From: Derxia gummosa DSM 723
GTDB taxonomy: Bacteria > Pseudomonadota > Gammaproteobacteria > Burkholderiales > Burkholderiaceae_E
NCBI RefSeq assembly: GCF_000482785.1
Contig: NZ_AXWS01000001.1
Span: 27,005-91,004 of the forward strand
Direction of reading: 5' to 3'
Length of the DNA: 64,000 nucleotides
Shown: piece after piece, positions 16,272 through 24,167 of the stretch
Numbering within the stretch: the stretch's first letter is position 1
How the letters are laid out: each line of letters opens with the position of its first letter
Program-made: the position numbers and the translations under genes
The notes under the pieces: model-generated
The model's database searches: none
What the model was told of the DNA's origin: nothing
What the model saw: only the letters and a program-made list of their open reading frames with translations

Positions 16272-17768
16272 ATGAGTCTTCGCCTGCGCATCCAGCTCGT
16301 CATCACCGCGCTCACGCTCGCGTTCGCGGCGGCGCTGCTCGTCCAGCAGGTGCAGGACACGCGGCGTTCGGTGCATGAGGAGATCGAAACCTCCAGCCGC
16401 GTGACCGCGCAGCTGCTCGCCCGCGTGAGCTGGGTGTACGAGCAGGCCGGGTTGCCCGGCATGGTCGGCTTTCTCGAACGCCTGGGCCGCGTGCGCGCGA
16501 CGGAGATCGAGTTGCGCGACGCGGGCGGCAAGCCCCTCTATGCCTCGCCGCCGTCGCCGTACAAGGCCGGGCGCGATGCGCCCGCGTGGTACGCACGCAT
16601 GGTCGCGCCCAGCATCGAGACGCGCGAGATCGAGTTCGCGGGCGGAAAGATGTTCGTGCATGCCGATTCGTCGCGCGCGGTACTCGACGGCTGGGACGAC
16701 CTGCTGCGCACGCTCGCCCTGGTGGCGGGTGGCCTCGCGGGCGCCAACCTGCTCGCGGTGTGGATCGCCTGGCGCATCACGCGGCAGTTGCAGGTGGTGA
16801 TGGACGGGCTGCGCGCGATGGAAGGCGGCGACTACCGCACCCGCCTGCCCGAGCTGCCCGGCCGCGAAGGCCGGCTCATGAGCCATGCCTTCAACGCGAT
16901 GGCGCGCGCGGTGGAAGACAACGAGGCCCAGCGCCTCGCCGCCGCCGAGGCGCGCGCCCGGCTCGACGAGAATCGCGCGCTCGCCCACGGCACCGAGCGT
17001 CGCATCGAGGAGGAGCGCGCCGCGATCGCGCGCGAGCTGCATGACGAGCTGGGCCAGCAGATCACCGCGGTGCGCAGCCTTGCACTGGTGCTGGAGAAGC
17101 GCGTCGGTACCGATGCCGATTCCGCCGCCGCCGCGAAGCTCATCGGCGAGACGGCGGCGCAGATGTACACGAGCGTGCATGAGCTGATCCCGCGCCTGCG
17201 TCCGCTCGCGCTCGACCGCTTCGGACTCGTGGATGCCCTCGGCGATCTGGTCGATGACCTGCGGCTCGCCAATCCTGGCATCGGCTTCGAGTTCGGCGCC
17301 GCGCCGCTGCCCGACACGCTGCCGGGCGAAGTCGCGACCGCCGGCTACCGCATCGCGCAGGAGGCGCTGGCGAATGCGGTGCGCCACGCAGGCGCGAGCC
17401 AGATCGCGCTGACCGTGCGGGTCGAGGCCGATTCCGCCACGCCGGAGGGCGACGCTTGCGGCGCGGCGCCGGATGCGCTCTGCATCGACATCAGCGACGA
17501 CGGTGCCGGCCTCGCGTCGGACGCGCGTCAGCGGCCCGGCCACTGGGGCCTGCTCGGCATGCGCGAGCGCGCCGAAGCGCTCGGCGGCCGGCTGCTCATC
17601 GCATCGTGCGAGGGGGCGGGCACGCGCATCGGCGCGCGACTGCCGCTGGACGTCTGCGCCGCGTCCGGGGGCGGGTTCGCGGCCGGCGTCACCCGCGACG
17701 CCCCGCCCGCCGTGACGGCCTCCGCCGGCCTGCCTCCCGCCGGAACCGGCGCCGACCCGGCCGTATGA
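16272..17768 (+). CDS. NarL-type sensor histidine kinase
   Basis: A 498-residue membrane kinase. TM1 is about residues 7-24, a periplasmic sensor loop runs to about 148, TM2 is about 150-171, and a HAMP and coiled-coil segment follow. The HisKA_3 box is ARELHDELGQQ with the phosphorylated histidine near residue 257. The HATPase_c has NAVRHAGAS, DISDDGAGL and GHWGLLGMRERAEALGG. The Ala/Gly/Pro-rich tail is not part of the fold. It is 7 bases upstream of its response regulator and divergent from pqqA. Similar pairs control PQQ-dependent alcohol oxidation in some proteobacteria, so a link to PQQ is plausible but unproven. Confidence 0.92.
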   Translation: MSLRLRIQLVITALTLAFAAALLVQQVQDTRRSVHEEIETSSRVTAQLLARVSWVYEQAGLPGMVGFLERLGRVRATEIELRDAGGKPLYASPPSPYKAGRDAPAWYARMVAPSIETREIEFAGGKMFVHADSSRAVLDGWDDLLRTLALVAGGLAGANLLAVWIAWRITRQLQVVMDGLRAMEGGDYRTRLPELPGREGRLMSHAFNAMARAVEDNEAQRLAAAEARARLDENRALAHGTERRIEEERAAIARELHDELGQQITAVRSLALVLEKRVGTDADSAAAAKLIGETAAQMYTSVHELIPRLRPLALDRFGLVDALGDLVDDLRLANPGIGFEFGAAPLPDTLPGEVATAGYRIAQEALANAVRHAGASQIALTVRVEADSATPEGDACGAAPDALCIDISDDGAGLASDARQRPGHWGLLGMRERAEALGGRLLIASCEGAGTRIGARLPLDVCAASGGGFAAGVTRDAPPAVTASAGLPPAGTGADPAV

Positions 17769-17775
17769 TCGGCCG

Positions 17776-18423
17776 ATGGACAAGATCAAGGTCATGCTCG
17801 TGGACGACCATGCGGTGGTGCGCATGGGCTTCCGGCTGCTGCTGCAATCGACCGACGACATCGCCGTCGTGGCCGAGGCCGACAGCGGCGAATCGGCCTA
17901 CCAGAAGTTCATCGAGGTGCAGCCCGACGTGGTGGTGATGGACATCGCCATGCCCGGCATGGGCGGCATCGAGGCGATGCGGCGCATCGTCGCGCGCGAC
18001 AAGGCGGCGCGCATCCTCGCGTTGTCGGCGCATGAAGACACGAGCCATCCCAAGCGCGCGCTCCAGGCCGGCGCGCTCGGCTATCTGAGCAAGCGCGGCG
18101 CGCCCGAGGCGCTCATCGACGCGATCCGCGACGTGGCGCGCGGCCGGCGCGTGCTCGATGCCGCCATCGCCCAGCGCATGGCGGTGCAGGACATCGGCGG
18201 CGAGCGCGGCCCGGTCGACCAGCTCTCCGCGCGCGAATTCGAGGTGTTCGTGCAGCTCGCGCGCGGCCAGACCGTCGCCCAGATCGCCGAGGCGCTCAAG
18301 CTCTCGCCGTCGACGGTCGGCACCCATCTCTACAACGTCAAGCAGAAGCTCGGCGCGGCCAATCAGGCGGAGATCACGCTGATCGCCCTGCGGGCGGGCG
18401 TGATCGGCGTCGAGGGCAGCTGA
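17776..18423 (+). CDS. NarL/LuxR family response regulator
   Basis: A 215-residue regulator. The receiver domain has acidic DDH near residues 10-12, the phospho-acceptor in VVMDIAMPGMGG (about D56), and the lysine in YLSKRGAPE. The LuxR-type HTH is about residues 150-210 (LSAREFEVFVQLARGQTVA, then LSPSTVGTHLYNVKQKL). It pairs with the kinase just upstream. The neighbouring pqq operon is the nearest obvious target. Confidence 0.93.
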   Translation: MDKIKVMLVDDHAVVRMGFRLLLQSTDDIAVVAEADSGESAYQKFIEVQPDVVVMDIAMPGMGGIEAMRRIVARDKAARILALSAHEDTSHPKRALQAGALGYLSKRGAPEALIDAIRDVARGRRVLDAAIAQRMAVQDIGGERGPVDQLSAREFEVFVQLARGQTVAQIAEALKLSPSTVGTHLYNVKQKLGAANQAEITLIALRAGVIGVEGS

Positions 18424-18528
18424 CGCTCGGGCGAGGCAACCGAGCCGTCGCCGGTCGGCTGCGAACCCGTCGGGCGTCGTGCAGCGCCGTTCCCGGCGCT
18501 CCCAATGAAATTCCGGCGCCCGAAATGA

Positions 18529-18551
18529 AAACGGCCCGCGAGGGGCCGTTT
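18529..18551 (-). terminator. Hairpin terminator between the regulator and manC ends
   Basis: A 9-bp perfect inverted repeat (18529-18537 and 18543-18551, loop GCGAG) in the gap between convergent genes. On the minus strand the tail reads TTTTCATTTCG, identical to that after tRNA-fMet. On the plus strand the tail is TTTCG, so it may work in both directions. Confidence 0.7.
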
Positions 18552-18599
18552 CGTGCGTGGCGCGGCATGTCGTCCGCGCCGTCATCGCCGTATTGCAGC

Positions 18600-20120
18600 T
18601 CAGCAGCTCGGCAGATCGCTGCGACCGTAGGTGTCTTCGAGGCGAACGATGTCGTCCTCGCCCAGATAGCTGCCCGATTGCACCTCGATGATTTCGAGCG
18701 GCACCTTGCCCGGGTTGGCCAGGCGGTGGACCTGCCCGATGCTGATGTACGTGGACTGGTTTTCCGACAGCAGGAAGCTGTCCTCGCCGCGCGTGACGCG
18801 CGCCGTGCCGCTCACGACGATCCAGTGCTCGGCGCGGTGGTGGTGCAGTTGCAGCGACAGCGTCGCGCCCGGGTTCACGACGATGCGCTTGACCTGGAAG
18901 CGCGGGCCGTTGTCGATGCTGTCGTACCAGCCCCAGGGGCGATAGACCTTGCGATGCGCGACGGCTTCGGACCGGCCGCTCTTCTGGAGCTGGCCGACGA
19001 TGTCCTTGACCTTCTGCGTCTCGTTCTTGTTGGCGACCATCACCGCGTCGGGCGTCTCGACGATGACGAGGTTGTCCACGCCCACGCAGGCCACCATGCG
19101 CGATTGCGCGAGCACCAGCGTGTCGGTGGTGTCGGTCGTGAGCACATCGCCGCGCGTGACGTTGCCGCCTTCGTCCTTCTCGGCCACTTCCCACAGCGCC
19201 GACCAGGCGCCCACGTCGGACCAGCCGCAATCGAGCGGCACGACCCAGGCCGGGATGCCGGTGCTGGTGTCGGTCGGCAGCTTTTCCATGACGGCGTAGT
19301 CGATGGAATCGGACGGGCTGGCCGAGAACTTGTCCTTCGGGATGTGCAGGAAGCTGCCGTCACGCTTGCCGGCGGCATAGGCCAGCTGTACCGCCTCGGC
19401 GATGTCGGGGCGGAAGGCGGCGATCGCCTTGAGCCAGACCGAGGCGCGGGTCATGAACAGGCCGCTGTTCCAGACGAAACGGCCCGAATCGACATAGCGC
19501 TGGGCGGTTTCGGCATCGGGCTTTTCGACGAAAGTCGCAATCGGGCCGGGCGTGCCGAGATTGTCGGCCTTGATTTCGATATAGCCGTAACCCGTTTCGG
19601 GGTGATCGGGAATGATCCCGAAAGTCACGATTGCCCCGTTTTGCGCGGCGGGAATTGCGGCGCGCAATGCATTCTGGAATGCGGAGATATCGGCAATGAC
19701 GTGATCGGAAGGCATGACCAGCATCAGCGGGTCTTCCGACGGATCGAGACCGGCTTCGAGCGCGGCCAGCGTGATTGCCGGCGCGGTGTTGCGGCCGATC
19801 GGCTCCAGCAGGATCGATTCGGCGGCGCTGCCGATCAGGCGCAGCTGCTCGGCGATGACGAAGCGGTATTCCTCGTTGCTGACCACGATCGGCTTGCCGA
19901 GGCGAACGCCGTCGCATTTGAAGCCTTCGGTGCGCAACGCCGTGCATTGCAGCAGCGTGTTCTCGTCGTGCAGCGGCAGCAGCTGCTTCGGATACTGGGC
20001 GCGCGACATCGGCCAGAGCCGGGTGCCGGAACCGCCCGACAGGATCACCGGGACGAGCAGTCCGGTCTGGGTGGCCGCGGCGCTGGCGCCGGCGGGCGCT
20101 TCGATGAGGATTTCGCCCAT
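18600..20120 (-). CDS. manC: Mannose-1-phosphate guanylyltransferase / mannose-6-phosphate isomerase
   Basis: A 506-residue bifunctional enzyme that makes GDP-mannose for exopolysaccharide or LPS. The nucleotidyltransferase domain opens with VPVILSGGSGTRLWPMSRAQYPKQ (read in parts; residues 22-45). The C-terminal cupin isomerase carries RPWGWYDSI, LQLHHHRAEHWIVVSGTA and GQVHRLANPG. Length fits the type II PMI-GMP family (ManC/AlgA/XanB). No other polysaccharide gene is adjacent. The first third of the gene and its leader show more A/T-ended codons and AATT words than the rest, much as in topB. Confidence 0.95.
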   Translation of the reverse strand: MGEILIEAPAGASAAATQTGLLVPVILSGGSGTRLWPMSRAQYPKQLLPLHDENTLLQCTALRTEGFKCDGVRLGKPIVVSNEEYRFVIAEQLRLIGSAAESILLEPIGRNTAPAITLAALEAGLDPSEDPLMLVMPSDHVIADISAFQNALRAAIPAAQNGAIVTFGIIPDHPETGYGYIEIKADNLGTPGPIATFVEKPDAETAQRYVDSGRFVWNSGLFMTRASVWLKAIAAFRPDIAEAVQLAYAAGKRDGSFLHIPKDKFSASPSDSIDYAVMEKLPTDTSTGIPAWVVPLDCGWSDVGAWSALWEVAEKDEGGNVTRGDVLTTDTTDTLVLAQSRMVACVGVDNLVIVETPDAVMVANKNETQKVKDIVGQLQKSGRSEAVAHRKVYRPWGWYDSIDNGPRFQVKRIVVNPGATLSLQLHHHRAEHWIVVSGTARVTRGEDSFLLSENQSTYISIGQVHRLANPGKVPLEIIEVQSGSYLGEDDIVRLEDTYGRSDLPSC

Positions 20121-20361
20121 GATTTCCCTGATGGCAAGAATGAGGAGTGGATCGGGAATTGCCGGAGCACGGAATTGGCGGGCGCGTGAGCATTTGCCCG
20201 CCGACTTGCGCGATCCGGAATTGCGTGGTGACGAATGGTCGAGATCACCGCATGTGCGGCGATGCTAGCGCGGTGCAGCATCGCGCAAATACCTGAAACG
20301 TCCTGATTCCGGCCGGTTCCGCCGAATCATGCACACCTCTCGCGCGCCATCGGGAGGCAAT

Positions 20362-21354
20362 TCACATCGTGCGCAAACCGAGGCGGGAAAACAGTGCTTC
20401 GTCGCGTTCCGACTCGGGATTGCCGGTGGTCAGGAGCTTGTCGCCATAGAAAATCGAGTTGGCGCCGGCGAAGAAGCACAGGGCTTGGATCTCGTCGCTC
20501 ATCTGGGTGCGGCCGGCCGACAGGCGCACGAAGCTGGTCGGCATCGTGATGCGGGCGGCGGCGATGGTGCGCACGAATTCGAAGGGGTCGAGCTTGTCGA
20601 CGCCGGCGAGCGGCGTGCCCTCGACGGCAACGAGGTGGTTGATGGGCACCGACTCGGGCGGCTCGGCCATCGAGGCGAGTTCGGCGATGAGGCCGGCGCG
20701 CTGCTCGCGCGATTCGCCCATGCCCACGATGCCGCCGCAGCACAGCTTGAGGCCGGCGCCGCGCGCCTTGTCGAGCGTGTCGATGCGGTCGTCGAAATTG
20801 CGCGTGTGGATGATGTCGGCGTAGTGCTCGGGCGCGGTGTCGATGTTGTGGTTGTAGTAGTCGAGGCCGGCGGCGCGCAGCGTCTCGGCCTGGCCTTCGT
20901 CGAGCAGGCCGAAGGTGCCGCAGGTTTCGAGGCCGAGGCCGTGTACGGCCTCGATGATGGGCACGAGCTTTTCGAGGTCGCGCGCATTGGGGCCGCGCCA
21001 GGCGGCGCCCATGCAGAAGCGCGAGGCGCCGGCGGCCTTGGCGGCCTGGGCGGCGGCCACGACGGCGTCCTTGTCCATCATCTTGGTGGCTTCGACGCCG
21101 GCGTCGTGATGGGCCGATTGCGGGCAGTAGCCGCAGTCTTCCTCGCAGCCACCGGTCTTGATGGACAGCAGCGTCGAGCGCTGGATCGCGTTGGGGTCGA
21201 AGTTGGCGCGATGCACCTGGGCGGCGCGGAACAGCAGGTCGTTGAACGGGAGTTCGAACAGCGCGAGCACCTCGGCACGGGTGATGCGGGCGCTGCGCTT
21301 GTCGGCGTCGATCTGCTTCGGTGAGCGGACGAGCTGGATGGTGCTGTGGGTCAT
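20362..21354 (-). CDS. bioB: Biotin synthase
   Basis: A 330-residue radical SAM enzyme that inserts sulfur into dethiobiotin. The SAM cluster motif is [11 protein letters not shown], followed by the [16 protein letters not shown] and [16 protein letters not shown] segments that hold the residues of the auxiliary cluster site. The frame is open to a TTG at 21393, but the ATG at 21354 gives the usual family N-terminus. It stands alone on the minus strand about 9 kb from bioA. Confidence 0.96.
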   Translation of the reverse strand: MTHSTIQLVRSPKQIDADKRSARITRAEVLALFELPFNDLLFRAAQVHRANFDPNAIQRSTLLSIKTGGCEEDCGYCPQSAHHDAGVEATKMMDKDAVVAAAQAAKAAGASRFCMGAAWRGPNARDLEKLVPIIEAVHGLGLETCGTFGLLDEGQAETLRAAGLDYYNHNIDTAPEHYADIIHTRNFDDRIDTLDKARGAGLKLCCGGIVGMGESREQRAGLIAELASMAEPPESVPINHLVAVEGTPLAGVDKLDPFEFVRTIAAARITMPTSFVRLSAGRTQMSDEIQALCFFAGANSIFYGDKLLTTGNPESERDEALFSRLGLRTM

Positions 21355-21501
21355 GCGGTGTCGCGGCGCCGGGCGCCGGGTGGGTGAGGGCAACCGCCGT
21401 ATTGTGCGCCGCGAGTGGCGGGCGGGACCGGCAAGTCCGCGCCGACGGTCGGGAGACGGCGGTCTGCCGTCAGGGCGCGGCAGAACCGCTCGCCGGTCGG
21501 A

Positions 21502-22140
21502 TCAGCCTGCCTTGCGCGTGGTCTTGCGGGGCGAGGCCGCCTTCTTCATATCGCTGCCACGGGCTTTCTTTGCGGCCTTGCCGACGGCGTCTTTCGCGGG
21601 TTCGCCGGCAGTCGATTTCCGTGCCGACTTCTTCCCGGCCTTGCCCGCGGCGGCGCGAGCCTCGGCGGCCGAGGTCTTGCCCTTGAGCGCGAGCATCGTG
21701 CCGCGGCACTCGGGGTTGCCGCAGAGGCAGAGGTAGTCGGCGCGCATCTGCTTCGTGATGCGGCCGTCGATGACCAGACCGTAGTCGAAGAACAGCTCGC
21801 TGCCGGCCGGGATGTCGCGCAGCGCCTCGATGAACACGCGCTGCCCCGTCGGGGCGTCTTCCGTCACGGCAATGCAGTTGGGCGCGCAGGAATGGTTGAT
21901 GTAGCGCGCGCTGTTGCCACCGACGCCACCGTCGATCACGCCGCCTTCCACGTCGAAGTAGAAGGTGTGGAAGGGGTTGGCCGGGTCATGCGGATGGCGC
22001 GCGAGGGCTTCGTCCCAGGAGATGCGCTCGCCCTTGTATTCGATGATCCGTTCGTCCTTGGCGAGGTCGCGGGCGGCGAACACGCCGCGCCCGTGCACCT
22101 TCGACTGGCGCACGATGATCTTGCGTTGAGCTGCTGGCAT
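21502..22140 (-). CDS. SET-domain lysine methyltransferase with histone H1-like tail
   Basis: A 212-residue protein. Residues 1-150 are a complete SET domain: HGRGVFAARDL, the cofactor/knot motif RYINHSCAPNC (residues 79-89), ELFFDYG, and a post-SET cluster CLCGNPEC. These motifs imply SAM-dependent protein lysine methylation. The last 60 residues are Lys/Ala-rich (SARKSTAGEPAKD, KKARGSDMKKA, PRKTTRKAG), like bacterial histone H1-type nucleoid proteins. The tail could bind DNA or be an in-cis substrate; both are inferences. It lies upstream of bioB on the same strand but 147 bases away. Confidence 0.88.
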   Translation of the reverse strand: MPAAQRKIIVRQSKVHGRGVFAARDLAKDERIIEYKGERISWDEALARHPHDPANPFHTFYFDVEGGVIDGGVGGNSARYINHSCAPNCIAVTEDAPTGQRVFIEALRDIPAGSELFFDYGLVIDGRITKQMRADYLCLCGNPECRGTMLALKGKTSAAEARAAAGKAGKKSARKSTAGEPAKDAVGKAAKKARGSDMKKAASPRKTTRKAG

Positions 22141-22277
22141 TGGGGCTTGGGGAGGGGCCGGACGGGCTGCCCGGCGTCGCGGCGGATTCTAGTCGGGGGC
22201 GGTCCTGCCGCCGCCGGGCCCCGACGTGATGGCGGCGGGGCCGTGCGCGCGCTCGTACGACGGCGCGTGCTTCGCGT

Positions 22278-22679
22278 TCAGCGCCCGGCGCGCGCGCCCT
22301 CGACCACGCGGCGCATGTCCTCGATCGAGCAGGGCTTGCCGATGAAGCCGTCGAATCCGGCTGCGAGGCAGGTATCGATGTCGCTCTGGAAGGTGTTGGC
22401 GGTGAGCGCGATCACATGCTGATGGCCGCCGTTCGCGGCCTCGCGCTCGCGCAGCAGGCGGATCGTGGCAAGACCGTCGAGCACCGGCATCTGCATGTCC
22501 ATGAACACCACGTCGAAGCCGATCTCGGCCAGCCGGTCGAGTGCGATCTGGCCGTTCTCGACGGTCTCGACCTCGCAGCCGAAGCTTTCGAGCTGGGCAT
22601 GGGCCAGTTCGCGGTTGATCGGGTTGTCCTCGACCACGAGCACGCGGGCAGGAGCGGAGCTGGGAGCGGGGCTGGACAT
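22278..22679 (-). CDS. Stand-alone CheY-like receiver protein
   Basis: A 133-residue single receiver domain with the acidic pair in VLVVEDNPINRELA, the phospho-acceptor in VVFMDMQMPVLDG (about D61), TAN at the switch position and the lysine in FIGKPCS. The pattern VEDNPIN is typical of receivers at the C-terminus of hybrid kinases. No output domain or kinase is adjacent, so its partner is unknown. I chose ATG at 22679, since earlier in-frame starts only add an Arg/Ser-rich stretch. Confidence 0.85.
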   Translation of the reverse strand: MSSPAPSSAPARVLVVEDNPINRELAHAQLESFGCEVETVENGQIALDRLAEIGFDVVFMDMQMPVLDGLATIRLLREREAANGGHQHVIALTANTFQSDIDTCLAAGFDGFIGKPCSIEDMRRVVEGARAGR

Positions 22680-22822
22680 GGCGGGCGGGAGCGGTGCGGA
22701 GCGCGACAGAGTCCACACGCTAGCGCAGGGGCGCGGCGCATGCACTCCGGATCATTGCGCGCGATCCAGTCGGAGCGATGCGAGTCGCGCCGGAAGCGAC
22801 ACCGTGCCGACCTGCGGCACGT

Positions 22823-23380
22823 TCAGTCATGCAGCCGAGAGCCCGACGGCAGATGCGCCATGAGGAAGTCCATCTGGTCGCTCAGGATGCGACGGTTGCG
22901 CAGGATGAAGTCTTCCCACAGCGTCGGCACGTAGGGCGTGTAGAGCAGCGGCATGTGCGCCTGCTCGGGCGTGCGGTTGGCCTTCTGGTGATTGCAGGTG
23001 CGGCAGGCGGTGACGACGTTCATCCAGTGGTCGCGGCCGCCCTGGGCGATCGGCACGATGTGCTCGCGCGTGAGCACGTCGGCGGCGAAGCGTCCGCCGC
23101 AATAGGCGCACACATGACGGTCGCGCGCGAACAGCTTGCCGTTGGTGAGGCCCGGCCGCAGCAGGAAGGGGTTGATGCGCGGGACGCCCTTGGTGCCGAT
23201 GATCGAGTTGACCTCGATGACCGACTGGCGGCCGGTACGGGCGTTGTGCCCGCCCCGGAACACGGCGACTGGACTGCCAATTTCCCAGCGAACGTCGCCG
23301 GCGGCGTAGTGCAGCACCGCGGCTTCGAGCGATATCCAGGACTGTGGCAGGCCCTGGGAACTGAGCTTCAGGATTTTCAT
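22823..23380 (-). CDS. HNH endonuclease
   Basis: A 185-residue protein with a canonical zinc-type HNH domain: CAYC (91-94), REHIVPIAQGG with the catalytic histidine near 107, WMNVVTAC and CNHQKANRT. The N-terminal 80 residues (WISLEAAVLHYAAGDVRWE) are conserved with chromosomal HNH proteins of Burkholderiales and cyanobacteria. Its role is unknown; such genes are often core rather than mobile. Its leader contains two perfect inverted repeats. Confidence 0.88.
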   Translation of the reverse strand: MKILKLSSQGLPQSWISLEAAVLHYAAGDVRWEIGSPVAVFRGGHNARTGRQSVIEVNSIIGTKGVPRINPFLLRPGLTNGKLFARDRHVCAYCGGRFAADVLTREHIVPIAQGGRDHWMNVVTACRTCNHQKANRTPEQAHMPLLYTPYVPTLWEDFILRNRRILSDQMDFLMAHLPSGSRLHD

Positions 23381-23399
23381 GCGAGCACCCCGACCGGAT

Positions 23400-23455
23400 C
23401 GCATGCGCGGGAGGTGTGCGCATGCGTGAACCCGGGCGGCAAATCTACCCGGGTT
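23400..23455. promoter_or_regulatory. Tandem inverted repeats upstream of the HNH gene
   Basis: First element: CGCATGCGC (23400-23408) and GCGCATGCG (23418-23426), 9-bp perfect arms, 9-base spacer. Second element: AACCCGGG (23429-23436) and CCCGGGTT (23448-23455), 8-bp perfect arms, 11-base spacer. They are separated by 2 bases and begin 20 bases upstream of the HNH start. They could be operators or an mRNA structure. Confidence 0.6.
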
Positions 23456-23511
23456 GTGTTGCATTTGACAGGCAGCGGGGGTGCTTGTTTCAAGACTCGT
23501 GCCAGCCGGCG

Positions 23512-24024
23512 TCAGCCGGCCCGCAGCACCGCGAGGACGGCCTCGGCGGTGCTCGCCTCGATCTTGCCGGCCACGTCGATGGCGAGATGCTTCACCACGC
23601 CGTCGTCCACGATCATCGCGTAGCGCTGCGAGCGCACGCCGAGGCCCTTGGCCACGAGATCGAGGTCGAGGCCGAGCGCGGTCGTCCAGGTGGCGCTGCC
23701 GTCGCCGAGCAGGCGCACCTTGCCGTGCGCGCCCTGCTCGCGGCCCCAGGCGCCCATGACGAAGGCGTCGTTGACGGCCACGCAGAGGATGTCGGCCACG
23801 CCCTCGGCGCGGATCGCCTCGGCCAGCCGGATGAAGCCGGGCAGATGGGTCTTGCTGCAACCGGGCGTGAAGGCGCCGGGCACCGCGAAGATCACCACCT
23901 TGCGGCCGGCGGTCAGGTCCTTGACCGTGAAGGCGTTGGGACCGACCACGCAGACGCCCTCGGGCGCGTCGTAGTACTCGTACAGGGTGCCGTCGGGCAG
24001 GGTGTCGCCGACCTTGATCGTCAT
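23512..24024 (-). CDS. Peroxiredoxin, Prx5 family
   Basis: A 170-residue thiol peroxidase that reduces hydroperoxides, usually with glutathione/glutaredoxin. The peroxidatic cysteine is in FAVPGAFTPGCSKTHLPG (about C56), a Prx5/AHP1 signature, followed by VNDAFVMGAWG and RSQRYAMIVDDG. Start is ATG at 24024 with GAGGAG upstream; the longer open frame is Arg-rich noise. The glutathione reductase a few genes on could supply reducing power. Confidence 0.93.
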   Translation of the reverse strand: MTIKVGDTLPDGTLYEYYDAPEGVCVVGPNAFTVKDLTAGRKVVIFAVPGAFTPGCSKTHLPGFIRLAEAIRAEGVADILCVAVNDAFVMGAWGREQGAHGKVRLLGDGSATWTTALGLDLDLVAKGLGVRSQRYAMIVDDGVVKHLAIDVAGKIEASTAEAVLAVLRAG

Positions 24025-24167
24025 GAGGGGCTCCTCGGTTTGTCGGAAAGCCGACCAAGCTACACCGGCATTCCGGCCCTCATCGCGGCGGCCCCGCGCG
24101 GGCGAGGGCAAATCCGGATCGGTTGCGGCGTGGCGTGCGGACTCGGGGGCTGCCCGCTCCGCCGCGC

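Noticed and set aside
20121..20361. Riboswitch or BirA/BioR operator near bioB
   Set aside because: I saw no convincing TTGTAAACC-type biotin repressor palindrome or known riboswitch core around bioB, bioF or bioA.
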